From assembly GCA_017617145.1 (NCBI GenBank), contig JAFZWX010000204.1, positions 71,252-135,251 on the forward strand: DNA of 64,000 bases. The letters are read 5' to 3'. Under the pieces are notes generated by a model that was not told the origin of the DNA, searched no databases, and saw nothing but the letters and a program-made list of their open reading frames with translations. Positions 63,676-64,000 of this stretch are shown here, in pieces. Position 1 is the first letter of the stretch. Each line of letters opens with the position of its first letter. The DNA comes from Treponema sp. (GTDB lineage: Bacteria; Spirochaetota; Spirochaetia; Treponematales; Treponemataceae). A program made the translations under genes and the position numbers.

Positions 63676-64000
63676 ACGATTCGTCTCCTTCTACAGAAAG
63701 TTCTTCGAATTCTTCGGTTTCATCACCATCTTCAAACTTTCCTGTTATCTGTACAGCCATTTTTTTACCGACAACACCAGGCTGACAGTAAAACTTTTTC
63801 TTATTTCCAACACTTAATGTAAGCGGATCGCCTACTTTTATGCTTGAAAGACGTACAATATCGCCGCATCTGAGCGAAAGAACGTCTCTTATTGGCAGAT
63901 TAATTGTTCCAATTTCTGCCACAATATCCATATCAACAGAAGAAATCTGTCCCTTGATTGTTCCAAGGTACTGTGTTGTAGAACTTCGTCTTACAGAAGA
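63668..64000 (-). CDS. fliM: FliM (flagellar motor switch), C-terminal part; gene runs off right edge
   Basis: The last 110 residues or so are visible and the frame stays open to base 64000. VDMDIVAEIGTINLPIRDVL, LRCGDIVRLSSIKVGDPLTL and VGNKKKFYCQPGVVGKKMAV form the SpoA-type C-terminal domain of FliM, followed by an acidic tail. The upstream ATG inside the window would remove conserved sequence, so the true start lies outside. It is the first gene of this block in the window. Confidence 0.9.
   Translation of the reverse strand, partial: SSVRRSSTTQYLGTIKGQISSVDMDIVAEIGTINLPIRDVLSLRCGDIVRLSSIKVGDPLTLSVGNKKKFYCQPGVVGKKMAVQITGKFEDGDETEEFEELSVEGDESYE

Noticed and set aside
1..64000. CRISPR arrays, insertion sequences, tRNA or rRNA genes
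   Set aside because: No spaced direct-repeat array, transposase frame or cloverleaf/rRNA segment was recognised by eye; a tRNA scan would settle this.

Overview
The window is AT-rich bacterial DNA that most likely comes from a Treponema-type spirochaete. Three conserved blocks support this. The first is a flagellar export/assembly cluster in the order fliM, fliY, fliO, fliP, fliQ, fliR, flhB, flhA, flhF, flhG, hypothetical, sigma-28, fapA. The second is a V-type ATPase operon with the spirochaetal subunit set E, DUF2764, A, B, D, I, K. The third is ispG next to a TPR lipoprotein-like gene. The genus is inferred from gene order and protein character; no rRNA or tRNA gene was seen.

Layout. 1-4777: a partial glycogen/starch-synthase-like glycosyltransferase, a small SPFH-like membrane protein, a small membrane protein, the CCA-adding enzyme, a bidirectional terminator and trpS with a perfect consensus promoter. 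4881-7423: a DUF4869 gene, a truncated AAA-type ATPase fragment and a Wzi-like outer-membrane protein with a TTG start. 7425-17008 (minus): an O-antigen/capsule operon with a dTDP-3-amino-3,6-dideoxyhexose pathway (fdtA, fdtC, fdtB), a membrane acyltransferase, a flippase, glycosyltransferases and UDP-GlcNAc 2-epimerase. A Panacea-type toxin-antitoxin pair sits inside this operon. 17100-21048 (plus): four glycosyltransferases transcribed divergently from overlapping -35 boxes.

21118-29649 is the most unusual part. Two tandem YidC/Oxa1-like membrane domains are each fused to an LtaS/sulfatase-fold phosphotransferase domain. They are followed by a membrane-anchored CDP-glycerol glycerophosphotransferase-like protein and a cytidylyltransferase fused to a class I/II PLP enzyme. 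Together they look like an undescribed route for adding phosphoglycerol- or phosphoethanolamine-type groups to a surface glycan or lipid. 29649-38672 continues with two GT4 enzymes, two large Wzi-like outer-membrane proteins, a polyprenyl-phosphate sugar-1-phosphate transferase that could start the glycan, and an Omp85-like barrel.

38785-48273 (minus) holds the TPR protein, ispG and the V-ATPase operon. The K subunit keeps the residues known to bind sodium in Enterococcus hirae. 48274-48628 has no gene but holds a large nested palindrome. 48629-49696 is galM. 49814-64000 (minus) is the flagellar block, with fliM running off the right edge.

Regulatory signals are clear in several places. Promoters with exact 17-nt spacers precede trpS, the V-ATPase operon, both arms of the polysaccharide cluster and the second YidC-sulfatase gene. 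At 4917, 30862, 35641 and probably 21118 the -10 box ends 6-9 nt before the start codon and there is no Shine-Dalgarno, which suggests leaderless transcripts. REP-like palindromes with a CTTGA loop occur between V-ATPase genes B and D and at the end of the flagellar block.
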